NCBI GenBank assembly: GCA_900110635.1
Contig: FOEK01000025.1
Span: forward strand, 1 to 41,879
DNA length: 41,879 nucleotides
Source of the DNA: Lachnospiraceae bacterium NE2001
GTDB lineage: Bacteria; Bacillota; Clostridia; Lachnospirales; Lachnospiraceae
Direction: 5' to 3'
Shown piece after piece: positions 1 through 8,421 of the stretch (positions are counted from its first letter, which is position 1; every line of letters begins with the position of its first letter). The translations under genes and the position numbers were made by a program. The notes under the pieces were generated by a model. That model made no database searches and was not told the origin of the DNA. It worked only from the letters and a program-made list of their open reading frames with translations.

Positions 1-687
1 CTGCTGCATCTGAGGATCAAATGGCTGCTGAACTACCTGTGGTGTAGGAGGAACAACTCTGTTTCTCATAACGCCAAGCTTATCAACCTTTGCCATGCCC
101 TGTGGCTGCATTGGTTGCATTGCATCGCCCACCTCAAGAAGCATCTCGCTGATCATAACATTTAAATCATTAATTGAGAATCTGTCGGAGTTGATGTTCG
201 TGAGAATCTTAGCAACATAGTTGTCTTTATCTTCTTCACGGAACTTCATGTACGAAACTACCGTTCTAAGAAAATCAGGTATCTCGGAGATTTCCATAAC
301 CTGACCTTTTACAGGAATCATAAAGGAGAAGGTTTTCAGTGACTGTTCTTCAATATAAACATAGTCAAGATCCTTCACAACGTAGCTTACAGGTATGCTG
401 AACTTACCAATATCAAGACTGGTAAGCAGGTTCTTGATGATTGTCAGAACCTCTGCCTTGGAGAGCTGCTTCTTAAGAAATGCCGACAGCTGTACTGAGG
501 ATGGAATATATGCGTAGATAATCCTTCTTGCATCTGCCTCAGAATACTGTGTCATAGCTATACCATCAGGTATGTTAGTCCTGAGTCTTTCAAGCACTGC
601 ATCGTCCAGTTCTTCGCTTGGAAGCATCTCATATCTCATAGCTATGCTTCCACCATTGTTTTCAAAAAATATGCTTTTCTTCTCCAT
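1..687 (-). CDS. DUF6382-like protein, C-terminus outside window
   Basis: Reading from the ATG at 685-687, 229 codons stay open to the window edge, so the C-terminus is missing. A GGGGGT ribosome site precedes the start. Residues about 75-190 align by eye with the N-terminal half of the next gene upstream in the operon (764-2233): both have a KxxVLxxxxN-type helix, an I/A-PxSYxx strand, a Y-I strand and a final L-TxINxDxFxxxxL stretch. That region matches what I know as DUF6382, a domain that sits in front of FHA domains in Clostridia. From about residue 195 the protein becomes Met/Gln/Pro-rich, which suggests a linker to a C-terminal domain, perhaps FHA, beyond the window. Function is unknown; a role in phosphothreonine-dependent assembly or signalling is only inference. 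Confidence 0.75.
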   Translation of the reverse strand, partial: MEKKSIFFENNGGSIAMRYEMLPSEELDDAVLERLRTNIPDGIAMTQYSEADARRIIYAYIPSSVQLSAFLKKQLSKAEVLTIIKNLLTSLDIGKFSIPVSYVVKDLDYVYIEEQSLKTFSFMIPVKGQVMEISEIPDFLRTVVSYMKFREEDKDNYVAKILTNINSDRFSINDLNVMISEMLLEVGDAMQPMQPQGMAKVDKLGVMRNRVVPPTPQVVQQPFDPQMQQ

Positions 688-763
688 TTTGACCCCCAAA
701 ATCTATAATTCCTATAATCAACAAGGAGTCCAGAGCGTTTTCATGCCCTGAACTGCCCAATTA

Positions 764-2233
764 TTAGCCTTTTTTGAATATGAAGTCCTCATCTCCAAGT
801 GTGATGGTACAACCATCTTTAAGAAGAACTTCTTCATCCTGAGGCACCTCTTTTGTATCTACGTAAGTGTGATTTGTAGATTTATTATCCTTTATATAAT
901 AGTTCTCGCCCTTATGAAGGATAATAGCGTGCTGACGGCTTATAGCTCCGTTACCACCTACGTGGAAATCTACGCCTCGGCTAGCCTTACCTATCTTAAA
1001 CACAGGCTTATTGATCATAATGATCTCATCTGTATTTACTCTCTTCAGATAAGGATTGATTACCATAGCACCTTCATTACCAACCATAATATTGTCGATA
1101 ACTTCTTCCTTCTTGTTCTCAACAATACCGCTATCTTTCTTTACATCAGCGATGTCTTCGGTAACCTCTTCCTTCTTGTTCTTCTTCTCTTTCTTGTTCT
1201 TGGACTCCTCAGATATCTTCTTTGCCTCAGCCTCTTCCTCAGCTGCATGCTCTGCCTCTTCAGCTGCTGCTTCAGCGGCCGCTCTCAGCATTGCTGCTCT
1301 GCTGACCTTTACAGGCTCTGTGATAGTGATTCCTGTTCCGTCCTCGTGAATTATCTTGCCAGACTCTTCATCATCATATTCATATAGTGGTTTTCTCTCG
1401 TAATGTGGTTCTGGCGCAGGTTCCGGTTCTGGCTGTGGTTCTGGTTCAGGCGCAGGCTCCGGTTCTGGCTGTGGTTCTGGTTCCTGAACCTCTTCAAGCT
1501 CAATATCCTCCTCGTCATCACCTATCTGAGGAAGATCCTCTGCGGCTGTCTCAAGAAGTTCACTCATTATATCCTTCTTCTCTTCTGCTTCAAGAACTGA
1601 AGGATCCATACTATCTACTACCTCGGAACCATCCTCAGTAGCTATATCCTCTGTGTCTGAGTAGCTGATACCACCGTCCTGCATCAATGCCTCAGTCAGT
1701 CCGATAAGGCCTCTAAGGTTGAATCCATCTCCATTTATATATGTAAGAAGCTGTCCTACATAAGAAAGCTCTTCCTCTACATTGAATCTCATGCCTGCCA
1801 CAAGCTGTCTCGCAAAACATTTAAACTCTGTTGCAACAGATGCATCGCCTTCTACCGGCAGATACAGGAACTTTATCCCAAGTGTATCAGGATTTATATA
1901 CATAAAACCCTTGTTAAGAAGAATATAAGAAAGTGGAATAGCACACTCCTTGATGCTGATCATTCCCAGTGAAATGTTTCTCAGCATCTTCAGAACAGTC
2001 TCTTTGTTCTGAGCCTCTCCAGTAAACTTCTCAAGTGTCATAAGACCTGTGATATCGTATGTGAGGTAGTCGAAATCATCATCCTCCTCATACAGAATCT
2101 CCACAATCTGTGGCATTTCATTTTCTTCGCAATAATCAAGAACATCCTCGTCAAGTTCTGTTCCTTCGCCCATGATATAGGTCAGGTATCTATCTTTCCC
2201 AATGTTCTTAGCAGTAAAGTAAAAACTTCTCAT
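764..2233 (-). CDS. DUF6382-like / FHA domain protein
   Basis: A 489-residue cytosolic-looking protein. Residues about 1-190 resemble the DUF6382 region shared with the next gene. Residues about 195-280 are acidic and end in an EPEPQPEP repeat; about 315-375 is an Ala/Glu/Lys-rich charged, coiled-coil-like linker. Residues 390-489 form a forkhead-associated domain with GKASRG, SRQHA and NKSTNHTYVD, the expected phosphothreonine-binding loops. The start is ATG at 2233 behind AAAGGAGG. The gene follows mltG by 32 bases and is followed by a paralogue of its N-terminal half. FHA domains bind phosphothreonine partners made by Ser/Thr kinases; which kinase or partner acts here cannot be told, since none is in the window. 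Confidence 0.85.
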   Translation of the reverse strand: MRSFYFTAKNIGKDRYLTYIMGEGTELDEDVLDYCEENEMPQIVEILYEEDDDFDYLTYDITGLMTLEKFTGEAQNKETVLKMLRNISLGMISIKECAIPLSYILLNKGFMYINPDTLGIKFLYLPVEGDASVATEFKCFARQLVAGMRFNVEEELSYVGQLLTYINGDGFNLRGLIGLTEALMQDGGISYSDTEDIATEDGSEVVDSMDPSVLEAEEKKDIMSELLETAAEDLPQIGDDEEDIELEEVQEPEPQPEPEPAPEPEPQPEPEPAPEPHYERKPLYEYDDEESGKIIHEDGTGITITEPVKVSRAAMLRAAAEAAAEEAEHAAEEEAEAKKISEESKNKKEKKNKKEEVTEDIADVKKDSGIVENKKEEVIDNIMVGNEGAMVINPYLKRVNTDEIIMINKPVFKIGKASRGVDFHVGGNGAISRQHAIILHKGENYYIKDNKSTNHTYVDTKEVPQDEEVLLKDGCTITLGDEDFIFKKG

Positions 2234-2265
2234 GGTATGTCCATACCTCCTTTAAGTTGCATATT

Positions 2266-3423
2266 CTAGTCGTCTGTTTGATTACTCCATACGTCATCAG
2301 CGGCATTATTGTCCTCGAAGCTCTGGCCCGGCTCAATATCCGGTTTTCCATCTCCGTTAGTATCAGTACCACCGATCATGGCGTTGTAGTGATCATCCAA
2401 CGTCTCCGAAAAGACGTGTTCACCCTTCTCCTCGTCAACGAGATAGAAGTAGTAATAATTCGTATCGTCAGGATAGAGAACCGCTGTGATGCAGGCAAGT
2501 CCCGGATTACAGATAGGTCCTGCAGGAAGTCCCTTATATACATAGGTATTATAAGGAGAATCTGTAGAAAGATCCGCAGATGAAAGTTCGTCTATATCGT
2601 ATCTTCCATCTGTTACTGCATAGAAGACAGATGAGTCAACCTGCAGAAGCATATCAGTATTGATACGGTTATAAAGAACTGACGCAATCTTTGGTCTCTC
2701 TTCAGGAAGCTTCGCCTCACGTTCTACTATTGATGCCATAGTCAGCACCTGGAATGAAGTAAGGCCCTTTTCGGTAGCTTTATCCTTCATCTCGGCTGTG
2801 TAATAAGCTTCGAATGCATTTAACATCATTCTTACCAGATCAACAGCCGTTGTATTCTTTGTTATATCATAGGTAGCAGGGAAGAGATATCCCTCCAGCT
2901 TGTATCTTACATTGCTGCCCGATGGCACATCAGCAAGATAATCGAAGTCTGTCGCAGTTACGGACTTAACCGCATTGACAAAGTCAGTCTTAGAGCAAAT
3001 GCCCTCCTCCTGACACTTAGCTGCTATCATATCAACCGTATAACCCTCGGGGATTACCAGCTGTTTCAGAACCTTAGAGTCCTCATCCTCCTGAGCCATG
3101 ATTTCCATCATCTCCAAGGTATTCATTCCCTTATGGAGTTTGAAGGTTCCACTTCTCAGTTTTCCTCTATATTGTGAGTCCTGAAGACGCTTTACAAACG
3201 CCCTCTCAAATCTTATAAGTCCTTCCTCGTGAAGTATGGCGGCTATATCCTTTACAGATGAATCCTTTGGTATCTCCACCATCACCTCTTCACCGTCATG
3301 ACTCTCCATACTGGTGAGTTCTTCGTTGTATGCGTCTCTATATTCTCCTATGTATTCGTCAACTACGACAAACAGCAGAAATGCGGCCACGAGGCCGATA
3401 AGTATCTTAGTTATTTTTATCAT
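2266..3423 (-). CDS. mltG: Endolytic murein transglycosylase MltG (YceG-like)
   Basis: 385 residues with one N-terminal membrane helix (about 7-21) and a large extracellular part. MltG cleaves nascent peptidoglycan glycan strands at the membrane and so helps set strand length. The family signature ASIVEREA is at about 230-237, with E234 matching the catalytic Glu of E. coli MltG; LQVDSSVFYAV (260-270) and PYNTYVYKGLPAGPICNPG (290-308) are also typical. The C-terminus carries a short acidic tail after about residue 350. The start is ATG at 3423 with GAGGA 13 bases upstream, a weak and rather distant site. It sits in the same direction as, and 78 bases after, the SDR gene, consistent with an envelope operon. 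Confidence 0.95.
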   Translation of the reverse strand: MIKITKILIGLVAAFLLFVVVDEYIGEYRDAYNEELTSMESHDGEEVMVEIPKDSSVKDIAAILHEEGLIRFERAFVKRLQDSQYRGKLRSGTFKLHKGMNTLEMMEIMAQEDEDSKVLKQLVIPEGYTVDMIAAKCQEEGICSKTDFVNAVKSVTATDFDYLADVPSGSNVRYKLEGYLFPATYDITKNTTAVDLVRMMLNAFEAYYTAEMKDKATEKGLTSFQVLTMASIVEREAKLPEERPKIASVLYNRINTDMLLQVDSSVFYAVTDGRYDIDELSSADLSTDSPYNTYVYKGLPAGPICNPGLACITAVLYPDDTNYYYFYLVDEEKGEHVFSETLDDHYNAMIGGTDTNGDGKPDIEPGQSFEDNNAADDVWSNQTDD

Positions 3424-3501
3424 TTTGACGTGTTTTTCCTCTTAGTTACTGTCGCGTGGATATTTTTTCGTAGACTTACCCACTTTTACCCATATAGTCT
3501 A

Positions 3502-4638
3502 TCATTTTTCCGTCAAAATAGCAACTGCTCGTTTTATTCCTTCTGTTATATCAACCTTCGCATTCCAGCCAAGACCTTCCAGCCTGTCAGAGTTCATAAT
3601 CTCTGGTGTCTGCTTAGTATAATCAACGACTGGTTCCGCCCTGTCCTCAGGGTTTGCAAAGCTGAGAGAAAGCTCTTTTTCCGGGAACGCCTCCACCGCT
3701 TTTCTTGCAAAATCACGTATTGTTACATTTCCAAGTTTACTTGAAATGTTATATGGCTGCATCTCTTCTCCCTCGAGAAGAACCCTGAATATAGCACGGG
3801 CCGTGTCAGTCACATAACAGAAAGATCTATATGGAGCCCCAGCACTCTTCAACAATATATTTTCGCCGCGTACTACATTTGCAATAAACTGAGCCCACAC
3901 CCTGTCATCGTCCAGGCTTGCAGCGCCGTAGATATAACTTGGGCGAACAATCTTTATATTCATCCCATACTGCTTTGCATAGCTTGCTGCCAATGTCTCA
4001 GAAGCACGCTTACCCATAGCGTAGCAGTTCTTGTATGAATCGATATCCATATAGCCCTGAGTCTCTTCAAGAAGCTCGTGAGAACCATCAGTAACATTCC
4101 CATAGGTTTTAAGGCTGGACACGATCAGTGTTGTTGTTTTATTCGATAGCTCATCATCCTGCCTCCTGGCAAATTCCAGTGCATTAGTTGTTCCAACCAG
4201 ATTCGCCTTGATGGTACCTACAGGATCATTTTCAAAATGCCAGGCTGACGCCTGACTGGCAGCGTGGATCACATAATCCACCCTTCCTTCTATATTAAAT
4301 GTATCACATACATCCTGTTCAACAAGTATGAAATCCTCTCTTCCAGTCAAAGCACCATACTTAGCCTTCGCCCTCTCCAGACTCCTGACCATACCAACCA
4401 CTCGGATGCTAGAGCCATTCTGGCTGTTCATATCGTTTTCACCATCTGTGTAAGCATTTATATCATTCCACAGCAACATAGCTATCACCAAATGATAGGC
4501 AATAAATCCAGCAGCACCGGTAATAAGCACACACTTTCCAGCCAGCCTGCCCCAGTCAATATCATCCTCGGTTATCTCCAAGATATCTTCGAAGAACCTT
4601 CCCTTTATAACGTTTTCAATTCTATACTCGCTATTCAT
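3502..4638 (-). CDS. Extended SDR NAD-dependent epimerase/dehydratase
   Basis: 378 residues of the extended short-chain dehydrogenase family that acts on nucleotide sugars. The NAD-binding glycine motif GAAGFIA is at 41-47. The catalytic elements are VSSLKTYG and the YxxxK motif in CYAMGKRASE, followed by RPSYIYG, the usual C-terminal side of the active site. About 30 extra residues precede the Rossmann fold. The gene begins 14 bases after a TarI-like cytidylyltransferase, so it probably modifies a nucleotide-activated sugar or alditol for a surface glycopolymer. The exact substrate cannot be read from sequence. ATG at 4638 follows an AGGGG site. Confidence 0.88.
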   Translation of the reverse strand: MNSEYRIENVIKGRFFEDILEITEDDIDWGRLAGKCVLITGAAGFIAYHLVIAMLLWNDINAYTDGENDMNSQNGSSIRVVGMVRSLERAKAKYGALTGREDFILVEQDVCDTFNIEGRVDYVIHAASQASAWHFENDPVGTIKANLVGTTNALEFARRQDDELSNKTTTLIVSSLKTYGNVTDGSHELLEETQGYMDIDSYKNCYAMGKRASETLAASYAKQYGMNIKIVRPSYIYGAASLDDDRVWAQFIANVVRGENILLKSAGAPYRSFCYVTDTARAIFRVLLEGEEMQPYNISSKLGNVTIRDFARKAVEAFPEKELSLSFANPEDRAEPVVDYTKQTPEIMNSDRLEGLGWNAKVDITEGIKRAVAILTEK

Positions 4639-4652
4639 CTTTCATCCCCTGA

Positions 4653-5396
4653 TCAAATATCTGTACGTGTAAACTCCTCCTCAGCAAACTGCTTGAAATG
4701 CTTATAAAAGAAGCTCGCCCTCAGGGCATCCATATCTTCAGGTGTAGTTACCTTGATATTGGTTCTCTCACCCTGGAAAAGCCTAACCTCCTCGCCAAGC
4801 TCGATAAAAAGTTCACTGGATGACACTGAATTCGTGATACCACGTTTCTCGGCCTCGCTATGCGCCCAGAGAATTCTCTCCATAGTATAACCTTGAGGAG
4901 CCTGAGTGATATACATAGAACTTCTCTTATAGCTCTTTCCACAGGTTTCTCCATTTTCACTATACAGTAGGGAATCTATGCTCGGTGTGACCGGCACCGC
5001 CGTTCCAAACTCTCTGGTTATTCTGATGCAGTTGGATATAAGTTTCTCAGACAACATAGGGCGCACACCATCGCAAATGAGAATGATGTCGTCCAGTTTC
5101 GTGGCAACCTTTGCAGTCTCAAGCACACCGTTATGAATGGACTTGTAGCCTGTCTCCCCACCAGGAATAACTGCACGCACCTTCTTTATTTCGTACTTTT
5201 CTATCAAATTATTCAAATAATCAATCCACTCCTCCTTGCAGGCGATAACTATATCATCCACCTCAGAATGTTTTTCAAAATGGTCGATAGTACGCATAAT
5301 TATAGGTTTTCCTGCAACTGTGAGAAACTGTTTTGGAAGATCGTCAGACTTCATTCTACGGCCGACGCCACCCGCAAATAACATAGCTGTTACCAT
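4653..5396 (-). CDS. IspD/TarI-family cytidylyltransferase (TarI-like)
   Basis: 247 residues of the IspD/TarI fold, which transfers CMP from CTP to an alditol phosphate. It has FAGGVGRRM near the N-terminus, LPKQF, CDGVRP where IspD has DAARP, and KVTTPED near the C-terminus. The run after the QAPQ motif (SSSELFIELGEEVRLFQGE) resembles TarI/Bcs1 ribitol-5-phosphate cytidylyltransferases more than IspD. A second, canonical IspD lies at 39046-39726, which makes an isoprenoid role for this copy unlikely. I prefer ATG at 5396, 8 bases after AGGAAAGG, over a GTG at 5405. The product is probably CDP-ribitol or a related CDP-alditol, used with the SDR downstream. Confidence 0.85.
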   Translation of the reverse strand: MVTAMLFAGGVGRRMKSDDLPKQFLTVAGKPIIMRTIDHFEKHSEVDDIVIACKEEWIDYLNNLIEKYEIKKVRAVIPGGETGYKSIHNGVLETAKVATKLDDIILICDGVRPMLSEKLISNCIRITREFGTAVPVTPSIDSLLYSENGETCGKSYKRSSMYITQAPQGYTMERILWAHSEAEKRGITNSVSSSELFIELGEEVRLFQGERTNIKVTTPEDMDALRASFFYKHFKQFAEEEFTRTDI

Positions 5397-5411
5397 ACAT
5401 TTCACCTTTCC

Positions 5412-6632
5412 TTAATCAATTTGGCGGTAATCAGAGAGGAAATCTTTCAGCTGGTAAGCCGCCTCCTCAAGGACACGTTTTTCCGGTAAGTAAACGATAC
5501 GGAAATGATCTGGTTCTTCCCAATGGAAACCTCCGCCGTGGGTGAACAGTATCTTCTTATCGCGAAGAACGTCCAGAGCAAATCTTTCGTCATCGTGAAT
5601 ATTGAACCGCTTGGTGTCAAGCTTAGGGAAGCAGTAGAACGCTGCCTCTGGCTTAACAACAGAAACCCCTGGAATATCATTTAACAGATTTACGATGCAC
5701 TCACGCTGCTCGTACACTCTGCCACCTGGTGCCACAAGTGCCTTCGTCTCATCCAGCATCTTGAGCGCAGGAGCGATCAGCGACTGAGCAGGAACATTGG
5801 AGCAGAGTCTCATGGAAGACAGCAGCTTGATGCCCTCGATATAGCCCTTGGCATTGCTCTTATCGCCTGATATAGACATCCAGCCAACACGGTAGCCAGC
5901 GATAAGATGGGACTTTGAAAGCCCGTTAAATGTTATGCAAAGACAGTCAGGTGCCAGGCTGGCAATAGATGTATGCGTCTTGCCATCCATCACAAGTCTG
6001 TCGTATATCTCATCAGCAAAGATAATAAGGTCGTGCTTCTCTGCCAGACTTACAACCTCCTTCAGAAGGCTTTCAGGGTAGAGAGCACCTGTCGGGTTGT
6101 TAGGATTGATGATAACAATGCCCTTGGTACGTGGTGTAATCTTACGTTCGATATCCTTTATATCTGGATACCAGCCTGCCTGCTCATCGCAAATATAATG
6201 AACAGCGGTTCCTCCTGCCAGCGTAACTGATGCAGTCCACAGTGGATAGTCAGGTGCCGGAACAAGTATCTCATCACCATAGTCCAGGAGTCCCTGCATA
6301 GAAAGAGTGATCAGCTCGCTGACACCATTTCCCGTATATATATCGTCAATTGAAACATTTGGAATATTCTTACTCTTATCATATTCCAGTATAGCATTCC
6401 TGGCCTCAGTAATTCCCTTGGAATCCGAGTATCCTTCTGTGCTGGTCAGATTCTTTGACATAACCTCGATCAGCTCATCTGGAGCCTTGAATCCAAATGG
6501 TGCCGGGTTACCAATGTTGAGCTTCAGAATGGTCTCACCTGCCGCACTCATTCTGTCAGCCTCATCCATAACCGGACCTCTGATGTCATAACACACATTG
6601 TTCAGCTTTACGCTTTTTTCAAACTTTCTCAA
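5412..6632 (-). CDS. alaA: AlaA-type alanine (glutamate-pyruvate) aminotransferase
   Basis: 406 residues, class I/II PLP-dependent aminotransferase. It matches E. coli AlaA along its whole length as I remember it: NNVCYDIRGPV, KLNIGNPAPFGF, VPAPDYPLWTA, INPNNPTGALY, FADEIYD and FNGLSKSHLIAGYRVGWM, with K240 as the PLP lysine. It converts pyruvate and glutamate to alanine and 2-oxoglutarate; alanine also feeds D-Ala and peptidoglycan synthesis, which fits the envelope genes downstream. The start is a TTG at 6630-6632, 8 bases after GAGG; no better ATG exists. It is the first gene after a leader with two hairpins (6664-6828). The cytidylyltransferase starts 15 bases after its stop. Confidence 0.93.
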   Translation of the reverse strand: MRKFEKSVKLNNVCYDIRGPVMDEADRMSAAGETILKLNIGNPAPFGFKAPDELIEVMSKNLTSTEGYSDSKGITEARNAILEYDKSKNIPNVSIDDIYTGNGVSELITLSMQGLLDYGDEILVPAPDYPLWTASVTLAGGTAVHYICDEQAGWYPDIKDIERKITPRTKGIVIINPNNPTGALYPESLLKEVVSLAEKHDLIIFADEIYDRLVMDGKTHTSIASLAPDCLCITFNGLSKSHLIAGYRVGWMSISGDKSNAKGYIEGIKLLSSMRLCSNVPAQSLIAPALKMLDETKALVAPGGRVYEQRECIVNLLNDIPGVSVVKPEAAFYCFPKLDTKRFNIHDDERFALDVLRDKKILFTHGGGFHWEEPDHFRIVYLPEKRVLEEAAYQLKDFLSDYRQID

Positions 6633-6663
6633 GTTATTCGCCTCTTTTCTTTTAGATATACTA

Positions 6664-6761
6664 TTCAGCAGGTGCTCTGCAAGGTTATCATATATATCAG
6701 AGGTTTCTCTTAGTAAGCAGGCTTACACGAGAAATCTCTTATACATATGATACCTGCTGAA
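6664..6761 (-). ncRNA. Long imperfect hairpin in the leader of the alaA operon
   Basis: A 98-base near-palindrome. Outer arms are TTCAGCAGGT and its exact complement (6664-6673 with 6752-6761). The middle arms pair along ATCATATGTAT, then TTTCTC/GAGAAA, and the tip is GTAAGC-AG-GCTTAC (6713-6726). A 13-base bulge (6674-6686) sits in one arm. One arm difference forms a G-U pair in minus-strand RNA but an A-C clash in plus-strand RNA, so it likely works in the alaA transcript. No U-run follows, so it is not a simple terminator. Function unknown: leader regulator, mRNA stabiliser or small RNA. Confidence 0.6.
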
Positions 6762-6782
6762 CAGTTACTCATAAACTTCGAA

Positions 6783-6828
6783 TTAGCATATTCCCGCCGG
6801 AGGGGATGAACCAGCGGAAATATGCTAA
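6783..6828 (-). ncRNA. Leader hairpin upstream of alaA
   Basis: Arms of 18 bases, 6783-6800 and 6811-6828, with a 10-base loop. Both differences between arms are U-G pairs in minus-strand RNA and C-A mismatches on the other strand, which favours a minus-strand RNA. A TATAAT box on the minus strand (6843-6848) would place transcription start near 6836, so the hairpin would sit almost at the 5' end; no good -35 box is seen. It also lies 36 bases after the GH3 stop, but is not followed by a U-run, so termination there would be weak. Confidence 0.55.
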
Positions 6829-6863
6829 CCTCATAGAAATGTATTATAGTTGTTTTAAAATAT

Positions 6864-8201
6864 TTATTTGGATGCTATCTCGAGTTTCACCTCAATGATT
6901 CGTGCAACTGATTCGTTGAGTCTCTCCTCTGAGATTTCCCCAGACTTAGCTGCCGCAAGAACTCCATCGTAAGCTATGTGGAAATCCTCTGGCATCAGTA
7001 TCATATCTGCCCCAGCCTGAATAGCCATAACAGCAGCAACATCAGATGTATACTTGGAAGAGATTGCTCCCATTTCCATAGCGTCCGTAACTACGATCCC
7101 ATCAAAGCCCATATCAGCCCTCAGTAGATCGGAGATCATTTCCTTCGACAGGGACGCTGGGGTGTCGTGCCCTGTGATATTAGGTGCCGATATATGAGAC
7201 ACCATTATAAACTTCGCGCCATCATCAATTGCTTCCTGGAACGGCACAAGTTCATTTTCCTTAAGTTCGGCAATTGTCTTTGTTGTAAAAGCAGCTCCCA
7301 GGTGTGTATCACCTGCTGTTGCTCCGTGTCCAGGGAAATGCTTATAAGTGGCTGTAATACCCTGAGACTTAAGACCTTCTGCAACTGCAATTGACATACG
7401 TGATACAGTCTCAACATCGCTACCAAATGAACGTAATTTTACTATTGAATTATCTGGATTTGTGAGAACGTCGGCAACTGGTGCAAAATCAACGTTGAAG
7501 CCAAGCTCCGAGAGATACTTTCCTATGGTGACACCTGCAGACTTCGCATCATCTACAGTTCCGTTTGCACCTATATCAGCCATATTGCCAACATTTGTCA
7601 CGTCGAATCTGCCACTGCCTGCAACTCGGGATACAGTTCCACCTTCCTCATCAACACAGAGGAGCATAGGAAGTCCAAGCCTCTCCTCGCTATAAGAATT
7701 GGTTTTCGACAGCATATCCTTAACCTGAGCAGCTGACTGGAGATTGTCTCCCATATAAATGATACCACCAACAGGAGTCTCATCAATGGCAGCCTTTGTC
7801 ATATCACCTGCCATAGTAACTCCAGTATTATCAGTAAGTGCATCTGGTGTAATGATGAACAGCTGAGCAACCTTTTCTTCTACAGTCATTCCTGCTACTA
7901 TCTTGTCTACCTCAGATAGTTCCTCATCAACTGCATCTGTATCAGTTGCTTCTTCAGTATCCTGCATATCATCACCATATTCCACATCAGGCTCTGCGGC
8001 GCCCAAATATTCACCGAGCTGCTCCTGTTCAGGAGTCTCAGTAGATACAGTGGCTTCCTCAGTACCAACTCCGGCCGCATCAGCCGAAAGCACTTCGTTC
8101 TTATTTACCTGACTTATGCCCCCTTCACCGAGAACAGCACATAAAAATACCATCACAAAGGCAGTCAGGACGAAGATAAGATTTCTTATTTTTTTATTCA
8201 C
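6864..8201 (-). CDS. Glycoside hydrolase family 3, NagZ-like beta-N-acetylhexosaminidase
   Basis: 445 residues: an N-terminal membrane or signal helix (about 7-25), an acidic low-complexity linker (about 40-100), then a single GH3 catalytic domain. KHFPGHGATAGDTHLG is the NagZ-type loop that supplies the acid/base His-Asp dyad, and VVTDAMEMG holds the nucleophile Asp. NagZ enzymes release GlcNAc from peptidoglycan turnover products; the N-terminal helix puts this one outside the membrane, as in Gram-positive relatives. The start is a GTG at 8199-8201 behind ACGGGGA. Upstream is its own promoter candidate (8250-8277) and a palindrome (8221-8240). It is a single-gene unit or weakly read into the alaA operon. 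Confidence 0.9.
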   Translation of the reverse strand: MNKKIRNLIFVLTAFVMVFLCAVLGEGGISQVNKNEVLSADAAGVGTEEATVSTETPEQEQLGEYLGAAEPDVEYGDDMQDTEEATDTDAVDEELSEVDKIVAGMTVEEKVAQLFIITPDALTDNTGVTMAGDMTKAAIDETPVGGIIYMGDNLQSAAQVKDMLSKTNSYSEERLGLPMLLCVDEEGGTVSRVAGSGRFDVTNVGNMADIGANGTVDDAKSAGVTIGKYLSELGFNVDFAPVADVLTNPDNSIVKLRSFGSDVETVSRMSIAVAEGLKSQGITATYKHFPGHGATAGDTHLGAAFTTKTIAELKENELVPFQEAIDDGAKFIMVSHISAPNITGHDTPASLSKEMISDLLRADMGFDGIVVTDAMEMGAISSKYTSDVAAVMAIQAGADMILMPEDFHIAYDGVLAAAKSGEISEERLNESVARIIEVKLEIASK

Positions 8202-8220
8202 TTAATTTTCCCCGTCTAAG

Positions 8221-8277
8221 AGATTTGCAAACGCAAATCTGGTTTACAGAACATAATCAGGGTTATTTTAACATCAA
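8221..8277 (-). promoter_or_regulatory. Promoter and palindrome upstream of the GH3 gene
   Basis: On the minus strand TTGATG (8272-8277) is separated by 16 bases from TATGTT (8250-8255). Just downstream, AGATTTGC-GTTT-GCAAATCT (8221-8240) is a perfect 8-bp inverted repeat at about +3 to +22. It may be an operator or a 5'-terminal mRNA stem-loop. Its plus-strand form TTTGCAAACGCAAATC partly resembles a catabolite-response (cre) site but misses the 3' end of the consensus. Confidence 0.5.
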
Positions 8278-8284
8278 TAAATAA

Positions 8285-8312
8285 AAAAAGCCACAACATT
8301 TTGTGGCTTTTT
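8285..8312 (-). terminator. Rho-independent terminator after the VWA operon
   Basis: A 12-bp perfect stem (AAAAAGCCACAA and its complement) with a CATT loop on the plus strand, followed on the minus strand by seven Ts. It lies 110 bases after the stop of the last gene of the 8422-13977 operon and just upstream of the GH3 promoter, so it separates the two units. Confidence 0.9.
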
Positions 8313-8421
8313 CTCACTTTTTTCTTGTTATTCTACAATCTTTTTTGAAAAAATCGATTAAAAATCGGATTTTTAGCGTGATTATGTTAACAATTTTGGT
8401 TTACATAGTCTTCCATATTGA

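Noticed and set aside
869-1641. Plus-strand frames opposite the FHA gene
   Set aside because: Low-complexity shadows of the Glu-Pro and Ala/Glu/Lys-rich linkers on the minus strand; no ribosome sites.
6633-6863. T-box or known riboswitch upstream of alaA
   Set aside because: No T-box core sequence, no specifier arrangement and no terminator with U-run; the downstream gene is an aminotransferase, not a tRNA ligase.
8221-8240. Catabolite-response (cre) site before the GH3 gene
   Set aside because: Only part of the consensus is matched and the 3' end deviates; kept as an unassigned palindrome.
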